Part shown: piece after piece, positions 20,731-31,525 of the stretch | How positions within the stretch are numbered: position 1 is the stretch's first letter | Layout: the number at the start of each line of letters is the position of its first letter | NCBI RefSeq assembly: GCF_003367175.1 | Contig: NZ_QRGA01000027.1 | Location: 1 to 63,981, forward strand | DNA length: 63,981 bases | Reading direction: 5' to 3' | DNA from: Trinickia dinghuensis | Lineage (GTDB): Bacteria > Pseudomonadota > Gammaproteobacteria > Burkholderiales > Burkholderiaceae | Notes under the pieces: model-generated | Databases searched by the model: none | What the model saw: only the letters and a program-made list of their open reading frames with translations | What the model was told of the DNA's origin: nothing | Translations under genes and position numbers: made by a program

Positions 20731-22098
20731 ATGGGATCGGCTCACGGCGGCCTCTTGCTGCTTTACGCGTTGATTGCGATCGCGGCGCTCATCTTGCTGA
20801 TCGCGCGGTACAAGGTCTATCCGTTTCTGGTCCTGATCGTCGTCTCGCTGCTGCTCGGGCTCGCCGCGGGCATGCCCGCGGGCCAGATCGTGAAGTCGTT
20901 CGAAGCGGGCAACGGCGGCACGCTCGGTCACATTGCCGTGGTGGTGGGTCTCGGCACGATGCTCGGCAAGATGATGGCCGAATCGGGCGGAGCCGAGCAG
21001 ATCGCGACGACGCTGATCCGCTGGTTCGGCGAAAAGCACATTCATTGGGCGATGATGTTCGTCGCCATCATCGTCGGCTTGCCCGTCTTCTTCGAAGTCG
21101 GTTTCGTGCTGTTGATCCCGATCGCGTTCAACGTGGCCAAGCGCACGGGCAAATCGCTGCTGCTGATCGGCCTGCCGATGGTCGCGGGCCTTTCGGTCGT
21201 GCACGGCCTGATCCCGCCGCATCCGGCCGCGATGCTGGCCGTGCAGGCCTATGGCGCCGACATCGGCAAGACGATTGCCTACGGGCTGATCGTCGGCATT
21301 CCGACCGCGATCGTCGCGGGGCCGCTGTTCGCGCTGCTCGTGCATCGGCAAGTCAAGCTGCCCGAAAACAATCCGCTGGCCGCTCAGTTCGTCGAATCCG
21401 CGGAACACGCGGCCGCGCATCGCCGCGAGCTGCCGGGCTTCGGCATCACGCTCTTCACGATTTTGCTGCCGGTGATTCTGATGCTGGTCGGCAGCTGGGC
21501 CGATCTGGTCTTCGCGCCGAAGTCGGTGCCGAACGACCTGTTGCGTTTCGTCGGCAATTCGGACGTTGCGCTGCTCATCGCCGTGCTCGTCAGCTTCTGG
21601 ACGTTCGGCGCGCAGCGCGGCTTCACGCGGGAGCAGATCCAAAAGTTCTGCGGCGACTGCCTCGCGCCGATCGCCGGGATTACGCTGATCGTCGGCGCGG
21701 GCGGCGGTTTCGGCGGCGTGCTGCGCGACAGCGGCGTTTCGCAGCAAATCGTCGCTGTCGCCACCCAATCGCACCTGTCCCCGCTACTGTTCGGCTGGTT
21801 CGTCGCCGCGCTGATTCGCTTGGCGACGGGGTCGGCCACGGTCGCGATGACGACGGCCTGCGGCATCGTCGCGCCGATCGCGAAGGCAGGCGCGATTCAT
21901 GTTCAGCCTGAATTGCTCGTGCTCGCGACGGGCTCGGGCTCGCTGATCTTCTCGCATGTGAACGACGGCGGCTTTTGGCTGATCAAAGAGTATTTCGGCA
22001 TGACGGTCGGGCAGACCTTCAAGACCTGGTCGCTCTGTGAGACGATCATTTCACTGCTCGGCCTCGGGCTGACCTTTGCGCTGGCGGCGGTCTTCTAG
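20731..22098 (+). CDS. Gluconate:H+ symporter, GntP family
   Basis: A 455-residue inner-membrane transporter with about 12-14 hydrophobic segments. Family marks are the N-terminal LILLIARYKVYPFLVLIVVSLLLG, GAEQIATTLIRWFGEKHIHWAM, HGLIPPHPAAMLAVQAYGADIG, and SLIFSHVNDGGFWLIKEYFG. The ribosome site AAGGAGAC precedes ATG 20731. The gluconokinase behind it makes gluconate or a close sugar acid the likely substrate, feeding the Entner-Doudoroff genes upstream. Confidence 0.9.
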   Translation: MGSAHGGLLLLYALIAIAALILLIARYKVYPFLVLIVVSLLLGLAAGMPAGQIVKSFEAGNGGTLGHIAVVVGLGTMLGKMMAESGGAEQIATTLIRWFGEKHIHWAMMFVAIIVGLPVFFEVGFVLLIPIAFNVAKRTGKSLLLIGLPMVAGLSVVHGLIPPHPAAMLAVQAYGADIGKTIAYGLIVGIPTAIVAGPLFALLVHRQVKLPENNPLAAQFVESAEHAAAHRRELPGFGITLFTILLPVILMLVGSWADLVFAPKSVPNDLLRFVGNSDVALLIAVLVSFWTFGAQRGFTREQIQKFCGDCLAPIAGITLIVGAGGGFGGVLRDSGVSQQIVAVATQSHLSPLLFGWFVAALIRLATGSATVAMTTACGIVAPIAKAGAIHVQPELLVLATGSGSLIFSHVNDGGFWLIKEYFGMTVGQTFKTWSLCETIISLLGLGLTFALAAVF

Positions 22099-22136
22099 GC
22101 CCGAGCAGGTCGAATGGGCCCTAACTGGAACGGCAA

Positions 22137-22637
22137 ATGATTCTGATCGTGATGGGCGTCTCGGGCGCCGGCAAGACGCGGATCGGCGAGCTGATCGCCG
22201 AACGCCTCGGTTGCAGCTTTGTCGACGGCGACGAGTTTCACAGCGCCGCCAACAAGGAAAAGATGGCGCAAGGCGTCGCGCTCACCGACGACGATCGCTG
22301 GCCGTGGCTGGCTGCCATTCGCGCGGCGATCGAAGAGAAGGTGAGGGCGGGGCAATCGCTGATCGTCGGCTGCTCGTCGCTCAAACGCGCCTACCGCGAC
22401 GTGCTGCGCGGCGGCGCGCAGGGCGACGGGACCGTGCACTTCGTCTATCTGAAGGGCTCGTTCGAGTTGTTGCACGAACGCTTGGCGACGCGCGGCCGTC
22501 ACTTCTTCAATCCGGCGCTGCTGCAAAGCCAGCTCGACACGCTCGAGGAGCCGGGCGAGGACGAGGCGGCGATCACGGTCGGCATCGAGCTGACGCCGGA
22601 CGAGATCGTCGACCAGGTGGTGGCGAAGCTGAAGTGA
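22137..22637 (+). CDS. gntK: Gluconokinase
   Basis: A 166-residue P-loop kinase phosphorylating gluconate to 6-phosphogluconate, the substrate of Edd. The Walker A is MGVSGAGKTRIGE, followed by FVDGDEFHSAANKEKM and CSSLKRAYRDVLRGG. Length equals E. coli GntK. It is 38 bp behind the permease and closes the pathway. Confidence 0.95.
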   Translation: MILIVMGVSGAGKTRIGELIAERLGCSFVDGDEFHSAANKEKMAQGVALTDDDRWPWLAAIRAAIEEKVRAGQSLIVGCSSLKRAYRDVLRGGAQGDGTVHFVYLKGSFELLHERLATRGRHFFNPALLQSQLDTLEEPGEDEAAITVGIELTPDEIVDQVVAKLK

Positions 22638-22651
22638 CCTGAGGTGAAAAA

Positions 22652-22681
22652 AAAGCGCGCCGTCGATCGACGGCGCGCTTT
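22652..22681 (+). terminator. Bidirectional terminator between gntK and purB
   Basis: A perfect 30-bp palindrome (22652-22666 with 22667-22681) has A residues on its left and T residues on its right, so it serves both convergent genes. Confidence 0.85.
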
Positions 22682-22718
22682 GTATCCGGGCGGGGAGCGA
22701 GACGCGGCCCGCGATCGG

Positions 22719-24290
<1,572 letters not shown>

Positions 24291-24312
24291 CGCCCGTTGG
24301 TCGACCCGCCCG

Positions 24313-25722
24313 CTATTCGCCGGCCGCGGCCGCTTGTCCGACGCGCGCCGCCGTGCCCGCTTGCGCGGCCTCGAGCACGGTGACGCCCGGGGTGGCCCAG
24401 ACGAGCCATTGCGAGCGCAGCGCGAGGATCGCGAGGCACGTGCAGGCCGCGAGCGCGCCGAAGGTGGCGAAGCCCAGCTGATAGCTGCCCGTGCTTTCCT
24501 TGGCGATGCCCATGACGACGGGCAGATAGAAGCCGCCGATGCCGCCGGCCGCGCCGATCATGCCCGAGAGCAGGCCGGTTTTGCTCTTCCAGCGGTGCGG
24601 CACGAGTTGGAACGTCGCGCCGTTGCCGATGCCGAACGCGAGATACAAGCAGACGAGGATCGCGATGCCGCCCGCGAGCGGCGGCATCCAGGCGGCGAAG
24701 GCGAAATCGGCGAGCGAGATCGCGGCGAGCACGCCCGTGAGCGCGCGCACGCCGGTGACGCGGTCGGCCAGCGAGCCGCCCATCGGCCGCACGATCGCGC
24801 CGAGGGCCGCGAGCACGGACATGAACGAGCCCGCTTCGAGCTTCGGCATTTGATAGAGCGTCGTGAGCAGCAGCGTCACGTACGAGGACATGCCGACGAA
24901 GCCGCCGAACGTGATGCTGTAGACGAGCATCATGACCCAGGTGTCGCGCTCGGCGAGCACGGTGCGATAGCGCGCCGGCAGCAGCGCGATCGCGCCGGCC
25001 GCACCGAGCACCGGCAACAGCAAGACGCCCGTTTTGCCCGGGCCGAACACGCCCGCATGCACGGCGAGCACGAGCGCGACGAGACCGGCAAGGATCGTCA
25101 CGAAGCCGGCGAGCGCACGCGCGCCGCCTCCGGCTTTTTCGCCTCGATCGTCACCCCAGGCGAACATCGCGAGCGCGGCGATCGCGAGCAGCGGCAGGGC
25201 GGCCGCGGTCGCGTATTGCCAGCCGTAGGCGTTGGCCAGGCGCGGGAACAGGAAGCCGTTGAGCACGGCGCCGATGTTGCCGGCCGCGGCCAGGCCAAGG
25301 ACCAGGCCCTGCACCTTCGGCGGGTAGCTGCTGCCGGCCATCGGCAGGGCCACCGCGAAGCTTGCGCCGCCCACGCCGAGAAACACCCCGAGCACGAGCA
25401 GCGCCGTGTAGGACGGCGTGCCCGGCAGCAGTGGCAGCACGATCGCGGGCAGCGCCGAAATCGCGATGCCCATCAGCGCCACGCGCCGCCCGTTGACCGA
25501 CTGATAGAGGTTGCCGAGCGCGACGCGCAGAATCGCCGCCGACAGCACGGGCACGGCCACCAGGAAGCCCTGCTGCGCGGCTGTCATCGCGATGCTCTTG
25601 CCGATGAACGGAGCGAGCGGTCCATACACGATCCAGATCGTGAAGCCCGTGTCGAAATAAAGAAAGCAAGCGAGGAGCGAGCGCCAATTGCCGCTCCTTA
25701 GCGCGTGTTGCAGGGTCTTCAT
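24313..25722 (-). CDS. Major facilitator transporter, NarK-like (nitrate/nitrite porter family)
   Basis: A 469-residue inner-membrane protein with about 12 hydrophobic segments. LGLAAAGNIGAVLNGFLFPR and SGMIGAAGGIGGFYLPVVMG resemble the two glycine-rich NNP signatures, suggesting nitrate/nitrite transport, but no nitrate reductase genes are nearby and the substrate is unproven. ATG 25722 is chosen over an open frame to 25977: it gives MKTLQHALRSGNWRSLLACF and has GAGGAC upstream. Its upstream region carries a spaced direct repeat. Confidence 0.75.
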   Translation of the reverse strand: MKTLQHALRSGNWRSLLACFLYFDTGFTIWIVYGPLAPFIGKSIAMTAAQQGFLVAVPVLSAAILRVALGNLYQSVNGRRVALMGIAISALPAIVLPLLPGTPSYTALLVLGVFLGVGGASFAVALPMAGSSYPPKVQGLVLGLAAAGNIGAVLNGFLFPRLANAYGWQYATAAALPLLAIAALAMFAWGDDRGEKAGGGARALAGFVTILAGLVALVLAVHAGVFGPGKTGVLLLPVLGAAGAIALLPARYRTVLAERDTWVMMLVYSITFGGFVGMSSYVTLLLTTLYQMPKLEAGSFMSVLAALGAIVRPMGGSLADRVTGVRALTGVLAAISLADFAFAAWMPPLAGGIAILVCLYLAFGIGNGATFQLVPHRWKSKTGLLSGMIGAAGGIGGFYLPVVMGIAKESTGSYQLGFATFGALAACTCLAILALRSQWLVWATPGVTVLEAAQAGTAARVGQAAAAGE

Positions 25723-26169
25723 GATCGTCCTCGCGATGGATAAGAAATGTCGGATGCCGAATATCGAATGTCGGATGAATCGCTTCGGGGCGATGAGCGC
25801 CGCGGCGCCGGCCGGCGTCGTGGGACGGTTCGCCAATGCAAGCCCTATGCCATTCGCGTTTTCGCACCGCCGCTTAAGGCCTGCATCCTCAAGCGGCGCG
25901 GGCGATTGCGGCGTTTGCGAGGACCCTCCGAGCAGAGGGACGGGCGGCAACGCCGGTTGCGGGCCACCCCTTTGCAACGCACCCCCATCGCGCGAGGCGG
26001 CACGTTCGATGTGCCCCGCGCGCGCCGATGGTGCGCTGCATCAACGTTGCCCGGGAGGGTCCTGAAGGGGGCACCAGTGCGCCTCCCAGCCAAGCGAGAA
26101 GGCGGCGGCTTGCGCCCCGGTACAATGCGAGCGTCGCTTTTCGTCCGGCTCCCACGCCGTCAGCCCCGC
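25723..26169. other. 447-bp divergent intergenic region (transporter / LysR)
   Basis: It holds the spaced direct repeat at 25746-25777 and a TACAAT (26121-26126) that could be the LysR gene's -10. The middle is GC-rich with many short ORFs in all frames, none recognisable. No RNA gene or terminator was seen. Confidence 0.5.
25746..25777. repeat. Direct repeat of 11 bp at 21-bp spacing upstream of the NarK-like gene
   Basis: AATGTCGGATG occurs at 25746-25756 and 25767-25777, exactly 21 bp apart, 24 bp upstream of the transporter start (minus strand). Same-face spacing suggests a paired protein site. Confidence 0.5.
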
Positions 26170-27129
26170 ATGGAACTCAAGTGGCTCGAAGATTTCGTTT
26201 CGCTCGCTGAGACGCGCAGCTTCAGCCGTTCGGCCGAGTTGCGGCATGTGACGCAGCCCGCTTTTTCGCGCCGCATCCAAGCGCTCGAAGCATGGCTCGG
26301 CACCGAACTCATCGACCGCTCGGTCTATCCGACGCGCCTGACGCAGGCGGGCGAGGTATTCCGCGAACAGGCGCTCGCGATGCTCTCGCACATGCACGAA
26401 TCGCGCATCTTGCTCAGAGGGCACGTAGGGGCGCCGGCCGCCACGATCGAATTCGCGGTGCCGCATACGCTCTCGCTCACCTACTTTCCGGAGTGGCTGC
26501 AGCGAATCGAAGCGCAGATGGGGCCCATCCATACGCGGCTGCGCGCGTTGAACGTCCACGATGCCGTGCTCTCGCTCGTCGAAGGGGGATGCGATCTGGT
26601 GATGGGCTATCACCATCCGAGCCATCCGGTCGCGCTCGATCCGGGACGCTACGACATGCTGACGCTGGGCTTCGAGCCGATCAGTCCGTTCTCGGCCCCG
26701 GGCCGCGCCGGCCGCGCGCGCTATCTGCTGCCGGGCACACCCGATGCGCCGGTTCCGTATCTGTCGTACACGCCGAACGCGTACCTCGGACGCATGACTG
26801 AAGTCATCGTGGCGAACGCGCCGGAGCGGCTTTGTCTGGATCGGCTCTACGAAACCGATATGGCCGAGGCGCTCAAGGCGATGACGCTGGCCGGACACGG
26901 TGTCGCCTTCTTGCCGCACAGCGCCGTTCAAGACGCTGTGGCCGACGGTGCGCTGATCCGTCTCGACCGCACGGCTTCGCGCGGATTGAGCGCCGATCGC
27001 TTCACGTTGACGATGGAAATCCGCTTGTATCGCGACAAACTCGCAAGCAACGCAGACGATCCGCGCCAACAGCTCGTGCGCCGCTTATGGCAGGTCGTCG
27101 CGGACGAGCTTGGCGTAAAGCAAGCGTAA
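26170..27129 (+). CDS. LysR-family transcriptional regulator, HypT-like
   Basis: A 319-residue regulator. Residues 1-60 form the winged helix (KWLEDFVSLAETRSFSRSAE, then VTQPAFSRRIQALEAWLG); the rest is a two-lobed effector domain. The helix and the YTPNAYLGRM segment resemble E. coli HypT/YjiE, but the neighbouring gdhA and the LysR-type box in front of it suggest control of glutamate dehydrogenase. Start ATG 26170 follows family alignment. Confidence 0.85.
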   Translation: MELKWLEDFVSLAETRSFSRSAELRHVTQPAFSRRIQALEAWLGTELIDRSVYPTRLTQAGEVFREQALAMLSHMHESRILLRGHVGAPAATIEFAVPHTLSLTYFPEWLQRIEAQMGPIHTRLRALNVHDAVLSLVEGGCDLVMGYHHPSHPVALDPGRYDMLTLGFEPISPFSAPGRAGRARYLLPGTPDAPVPYLSYTPNAYLGRMTEVIVANAPERLCLDRLYETDMAEALKAMTLAGHGVAFLPHSAVQDAVADGALIRLDRTASRGLSADRFTLTMEIRLYRDKLASNADDPRQQLVRRLWQVVADELGVKQA

Positions 27130-27207
27130 GACCGGGCGAGGGCCCGGCGGCAAGTCCGCGTGGAGCATGGCGAAGGACGGCGGCGGGTTCCGGTCTCGGT
27201 ATCGACG

Positions 27208-27226
27208 TTATGCAAGAAATGCATAA
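27208..27226. promoter_or_regulatory. LysR-type binding box upstream of gdhA
   Basis: TTATGCAAGAAATGCATAA is a perfect 7-bp inverted repeat around 5 nt and contains the T-N11-A core of LysR-type sites. It lies between the LysR gene and gdhA. Confidence 0.65.
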
Positions 27227-27236
27227 CGGGATGACC

Positions 27237-27268
27237 AAACGGCATTGGATTTCAAAATGCCGTTTTTT
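27237..27268 (+). terminator. Terminator hairpin after the LysR gene, overlapping the gdhA promoter
   Basis: AAACGGCAT (27237-27245) pairs perfectly with ATGCCGTTT (27257-27265) and a six-T run follows. It overlaps the putative -35/-10 region of gdhA. Confidence 0.65.
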
Positions 27269-27274
27269 CACAAT
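27245..27274 (+). promoter_or_regulatory. Candidate gdhA promoter
   Basis: TTGGAT (27245-27250), 18-bp spacer, CACAAT (27269-27274). The weak -35 is usual for activator-dependent promoters. A start near 27281 places the LysR-type box centre at about -64. Confidence 0.4.
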
Positions 27275-27304
27275 GGCGCACATTCTGTGACCGTTGGAGT
27301 GCCC

Positions 27305-28612
27305 ATGTCCTCGCAGCAAATGCAGTCCACCACGCCTGCACAATCGATCCCCTCGTACCTTCATGCCGACGATCTCGGCCCCTGGGGAAACTATCTGCGT
27401 CAAGTCGATCGCGTCGCGCCGTACCTCGGTTCGTCGTCGCGCTGGCTCGAAACACTCAAGCGCCCGAAGCGCATCTTGATCGTCGACGTGCCCATCGAAC
27501 TCGATAACGGCACCGTGGCGCACTTCGAAGGCTATCGCGTTCAGCACAACGTCTCGCGCGGTCCCGGCAAGGGCGGCGTGCGTTACCACCAGGACGTGAC
27601 GCTCTCCGAAGTGATGGCGCTTTCCGCCTGGATGTCGGTGAAGAACGCGGCCGTGAACGTGCCGTACGGCGGCGCGAAGGGCGGTATCCGCGTCGATCCG
27701 CGCAAGCTTTCGCGCGGCGAGCTCGAGCGCGTCACGCGCCGCTACACGAGCGAGATCGGCATCATCATCGGACCGAACACCGACATTCCCGCGCCTGACG
27801 TCAACACGAACGAGCAGATCATGGCGTGGATGATGGACACGTACTCGATGAACCAGGGCCAAACGGCCACGGGCGTCGTGACGGGCAAGCCGATCACGCT
27901 GGGCGGCTCGCTGGGCCGCCGCGAAGCGACGGGCCGCGGCGTGTTCGTCGTCGGCACCGAAGCGGCGCGCCGCACGGGCCTCGACATTCAAGGCGCGCGC
28001 ATCGCCGTGCAAGGCTTCGGCAACGTGGGCGGCATCGCGGCTCGCCTGTTCGAAGAAGCGGGCGCGAAGGTCGTCGCCGTGCAGGATCACACGGGCGCGA
28101 TCTGCAAGTCGAGCGGCATCGACACGGTTGCGCTGCTCGAACACGTCGGCAATACGGGCGGTGTCGGCGGCTTCAAGGGTGCCGATCCGGTCTCGAACGA
28201 TGAGTTCTGGACGATCGAGAGCGACATCCTGATCCCGGCCGCGCTCGAAAACCAGATCACCGAGAAGAACGCCGCGAAGATCAAGACGAAGATCATCGTC
28301 GAAGGGGCGAACGGCCCGACCACGACGGCGGCCGACGACATCCTGCACGACAAGGGCGTGCTGATCATCCCCGACGTCGTGGCCAACGCGGGTGGCGTGA
28401 CCGTGTCGTACTTCGAATGGGTGCAGGACTTCTCGAGCTTCTTCTGGACCGAGGACGAGATCAACCAGCGCCTCGAGCGCGTCATGCGCGAAGCATTCAG
28501 CGCCGTGTGGCAAGTGGCGAGCGACAACAGCGTGTCGATGCGTACGGCGGCATTCATCGTCGCGTGTAAGCGGATTTTGATGGCGCGCGAAATGCGCGGC
28601 CTGTATCCCTGA
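27305..28612 (+). CDS. gdhA: Glutamate dehydrogenase
   Basis: A 435-residue enzyme interconverting glutamate and 2-oxoglutarate plus ammonia. The catalytic region [20 protein letters not shown] and the glycine loop [15 protein letters not shown] are clear, as is [21 protein letters not shown]. Length fits hexameric bacterial enzymes. GGAG at 27296-27299 precedes ATG 27305; an in-frame ATG at 27245 lies inside the upstream hairpin. Likely regulated by the adjacent LysR protein. Confidence 0.95.
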   Translation: MSSQQMQSTTPAQSIPSYLHADDLGPWGNYLRQVDRVAPYLGSSSRWLETLKRPKRILIVDVPIELDNGTVAHFEGYRVQHNVSRGPGKGGVRYHQDVTLSEVMALSAWMSVKNAAVNVPYGGAKGGIRVDPRKLSRGELERVTRRYTSEIGIIIGPNTDIPAPDVNTNEQIMAWMMDTYSMNQGQTATGVVTGKPITLGGSLGRREATGRGVFVVGTEAARRTGLDIQGARIAVQGFGNVGGIAARLFEEAGAKVVAVQDHTGAICKSSGIDTVALLEHVGNTGGVGGFKGADPVSNDEFWTIESDILIPAALENQITEKNAAKIKTKIIVEGANGPTTTAADDILHDKGVLIIPDVVANAGGVTVSYFEWVQDFSSFFWTEDEINQRLERVMREAFSAVWQVASDNSVSMRTAAFIVACKRILMAREMRGLYP

Positions 28613-28686
28613 TTCCCTATTCGCCACAAGCGAAATGGGTTTGACTTGCCGGCGGCGCCTCTCACGGCGCATCCGGCTTCCCCTGG

Positions 28687-28719
28687 ACGGGCGGCATCGA
28701 AAGGATGTCGCCCGTTTTT
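28687..28719 (+). terminator. Terminator of gdhA
   Basis: An 11-bp stem with one mismatch (28687-28697 with 28705-28715) and a five-T run (28715-28719), 75 bp behind the gdhA stop. Confidence 0.75.
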
Positions 28720-28816
28720 CGTTTGGGGTGCTCGACGCTAGGCATCCTTGCGAGCGACGCGGGCCCGTTCGATGTTCGCCGGGACGCAGAGCCGTTGTCG
28801 GTGAATGAAAGCGGAC

Positions 28817-31525
28817 CTACTGCGCGCTGCTCGGCAGGTCGGTGCTGAACACGGCGGTGCGCGGCTCGAAGAAGTAGCGGACGAAGATCGCCGCGCCGAA
28901 TTGCTTGTCGCGGCCCGGGGTCACGTTTGCATCGACGTGCGCACCGATTTGGACGCGCGACGAGAGTTTGACCACTGCTGCGACTTCAGTGCTGGCGTAG
29001 GGGCCCTTATCGTGGCTGCCGGCGCAGATGAGTACGGCGGTACCGGGTGAACCGCACAGTTCGCCATGCTGGAGCGTATCGTTCACCCCGCCCTCCACGC
29101 TGCCTCGAACCTGCCAGTTCCGCCCTTCCGTCGTCAGCCACTGAAGTGCAACGCCCGCGCTGACGGAGGACTGAGGGCTGTAGTACCCGCCTTGTCCGAA
29201 GCTATAGAAATTCTCGTTGCGTCGATATGACAGATAGTGCACGGCTGGTCCGACGCTGAAGTAGTCGAAGCCGTGGAAGGGGGCGTCATAACCCGCGGAC
29301 AAATCGACCGACATGCCTTCGTTGCCCGGCACGTTCGTGCCCGTCAGCCATTTGGTTTCGGCTCCGGCGGAGAGGTTCCAGCGCGGTGCCACTTGCCAGC
29401 GCAACTGTCCTCCGCCCGATGCGCTGTTGACCGCCCCCCAGTGCTCAATTCCAATGCCACCGGGACCGGTGGTGGATATGCCGCGCCACGACAGTAGCGA
29501 GTCCCGCACGGGTTGCCAACCGCCGTTTAGCGACCACATGCCCCACGCGGTTTGCTGGCGTACGCTGCCGAAGAAATTCGGCTCGAATCCCGACGGGGGC
29601 CCCTGCGTGCCGCCGAAGGACAAGCGCCAGTCCATCTTGGGTAAGGCGCCGATATGTGTCGACGTCGCCATTGTCGCTTGCAGCTCCTCGGCAAGCGTCA
29701 AGCCGCCGATTGCGGTCTGATCGAGCGATGCCGTCCCCGCATTGATAAACAACAGCCGATGTTGCAGCAAGAACTTCGCAGTGCCGTGGAACCACTCACC
29801 TTGCACTTCGGGCCCGATCGTATCGAGCCGGCCTTGCCCCGCCGCACCGATGTGATCGGACCATGTGAGGCCGCCCGTCAGCGAAGGTGCATCGATACCC
29901 GTCAAATCGGCGGGTACGTAGCGAGCGATGCGCTGCGGATCGACGGAGCCCGTTAGGGCATCGCGCAGTGCCGTGTGCGATGCGACGAATTGCTTGCGGT
30001 AGTACAGCGTCTGCGCATCGATGGCATCGAGGTAGGCGTCGATGCGTCCGTCGCCCGTGGGACGTTTCACGCCGTGCTCGCACATTGCGTGGATCGACAA
30101 CGCGAGCCCTTCGGCGGTGTCGTCGTCATGACGGGCGTCGTAGGCGACCCGGAATGCCGCAGCCGCTTGCTCGTACCGGCCGATCGCATACAGCCTCCAA
30201 CCGCGCAGTCCCGCCGTGGCCGTTGCCGGCATTCCCTCTTGCTCGGCTACGTCTAGCCATTTCAATGTTTCGTTGTAGCGGCGTGCCTTGTAAGCGTCGT
30301 TCGCGCGCGCGAGTGCGATCTGTGCGCTTCCTTGCCGCGCGCGTGGATCGTCGCGCAGCGCCGGTGCGTCGAGCAGCGACTGCGCCCCATCGTAGTCATG
30401 CGTTTCGATCCGAACTTGGGCGAGCCCGAGCGTGGCATCGAGATTGTTTGGCGAGAATGTCAGGGCGCTTTCGAACCAGTTTTGCGCCCCGCTTCGATCA
30501 TGCTGCGCGTGAGCGATCCACCCGGCAAGCGCCGCGGCCGGACCATCACGATAGGCGCGAATCGACGGCGCCACGCGCGCGAGTTGCGAAGCCGTTTCCG
30601 GCGAGGCGGGCGACAGCTTGCCGAGCGCCGCAATCGCGTGCGCGTAGCGCAGACGTTCGAATGCGATCTCGCCCTGAGCGTCGCGATGCCCTTGCGAAGC
30701 TTCGAGTGCGATCAACGTGTCGGCCTGATCGCGCGACAACTGGTGTTCGGCGCGATACAGCGTCGCGATGCGATTTGCCTCCGGCGCGCAAGCCGGGATG
30801 ACCGTTCGATAGAGCGCGTCGACTTCGTCGAGGTGCCCGGTTTGGGCGAAGACGTCGGCGGCTTGCCACACGCGATCGATATGCTCGCAGCTGAATGCGT
30901 CGGGCACGCGGGCGATCGCCAAGCGTATCGCTGCCGCATCGTAGCTTTGCAGGGCGGCGGCGACTTCGGATGCTTGCTGCTGCCGCGCGCGTTCCGCCAC
31001 GAGCGCCGGCGAAGGGCGCCACGAAGGTGCCTCGTGCTCGATCCGTGCCAACTGCCGATCGTAGTCGGCGAGGCGGTGATCGTGCAGCGCACGCCATAGC
31101 GGGCGTTCGTCAGGCACGGGAAGCGAGGCGTTCGGCGCTGCCGCCATGCTCGCCGCCGCTGCGTTCGCCGTATTCGCCGTGGCCGACGCGGCAATATCGG
31201 CCGGCGCCCCTTCCATCGGCGTTGTCGGCGCCATCGCTCCCGCTTCCGTGTCGACGAAATTGCGTTGTTCCGTGCGCACGATGCGCGAAGCGCCTGGCGT
31301 CTGCGTTGACCGGTTCACCTCGCCTTGAGCGTGCCGCCGGACGATTTCGGTTTCGCCCGCTCCCGTTTCGCCGGCGGGTGCCGCGTCGCGCCGCTCGATT
31401 GTGAGCACGTTGTTCTGAGCGGCGCGCGCTGCTTGGGCGGGGCAATACGCGATCGGCGCAGCGAAGCAGCAGCCGAGCACCCAGAGGGTACCTCGATGCG
31501 CCTGCGCCTTACTCCTCGGTGCCAC
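28817..31525 (-). CDS. bcsC: BcsC-like cellulose export protein (TPR plus outer-membrane barrel)
   Basis: A 902-residue protein: signal-like N-terminus, ~130 residues of Ala/Thr-rich low complexity, helical TPR-like repeats about residues 150-540 (such as WFESALTFSPNNLDATLGLAQ), then about 340 residues with the BcsC C-terminal barrel pattern (SVSAGVALQWLTTEGRNWQ, ending ARYFF-like VRYFFEP). BcsC forms the outer-membrane exit for cellulose. It is shorter than E. coli BcsC (1157) and has fewer repeats. The start overlaps bcsB by 17 bp, so translation is coupled. Base composition looks less GC-rich than the flanks. Confidence 0.8.
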   Translation of the reverse strand: MAPRSKAQAHRGTLWVLGCCFAAPIAYCPAQAARAAQNNVLTIERRDAAPAGETGAGETEIVRRHAQGEVNRSTQTPGASRIVRTEQRNFVDTEAGAMAPTTPMEGAPADIAASATANTANAAAASMAAAPNASLPVPDERPLWRALHDHRLADYDRQLARIEHEAPSWRPSPALVAERARQQQASEVAAALQSYDAAAIRLAIARVPDAFSCEHIDRVWQAADVFAQTGHLDEVDALYRTVIPACAPEANRIATLYRAEHQLSRDQADTLIALEASQGHRDAQGEIAFERLRYAHAIAALGKLSPASPETASQLARVAPSIRAYRDGPAAALAGWIAHAQHDRSGAQNWFESALTFSPNNLDATLGLAQVRIETHDYDGAQSLLDAPALRDDPRARQGSAQIALARANDAYKARRYNETLKWLDVAEQEGMPATATAGLRGWRLYAIGRYEQAAAAFRVAYDARHDDDTAEGLALSIHAMCEHGVKRPTGDGRIDAYLDAIDAQTLYYRKQFVASHTALRDALTGSVDPQRIARYVPADLTGIDAPSLTGGLTWSDHIGAAGQGRLDTIGPEVQGEWFHGTAKFLLQHRLLFINAGTASLDQTAIGGLTLAEELQATMATSTHIGALPKMDWRLSFGGTQGPPSGFEPNFFGSVRQQTAWGMWSLNGGWQPVRDSLLSWRGISTTGPGGIGIEHWGAVNSASGGGQLRWQVAPRWNLSAGAETKWLTGTNVPGNEGMSVDLSAGYDAPFHGFDYFSVGPAVHYLSYRRNENFYSFGQGGYYSPQSSVSAGVALQWLTTEGRNWQVRGSVEGGVNDTLQHGELCGSPGTAVLICAGSHDKGPYASTEVAAVVKLSSRVQIGAHVDANVTPGRDKQFGAAIFVRYFFEPRTAVFSTDLPSSAQ

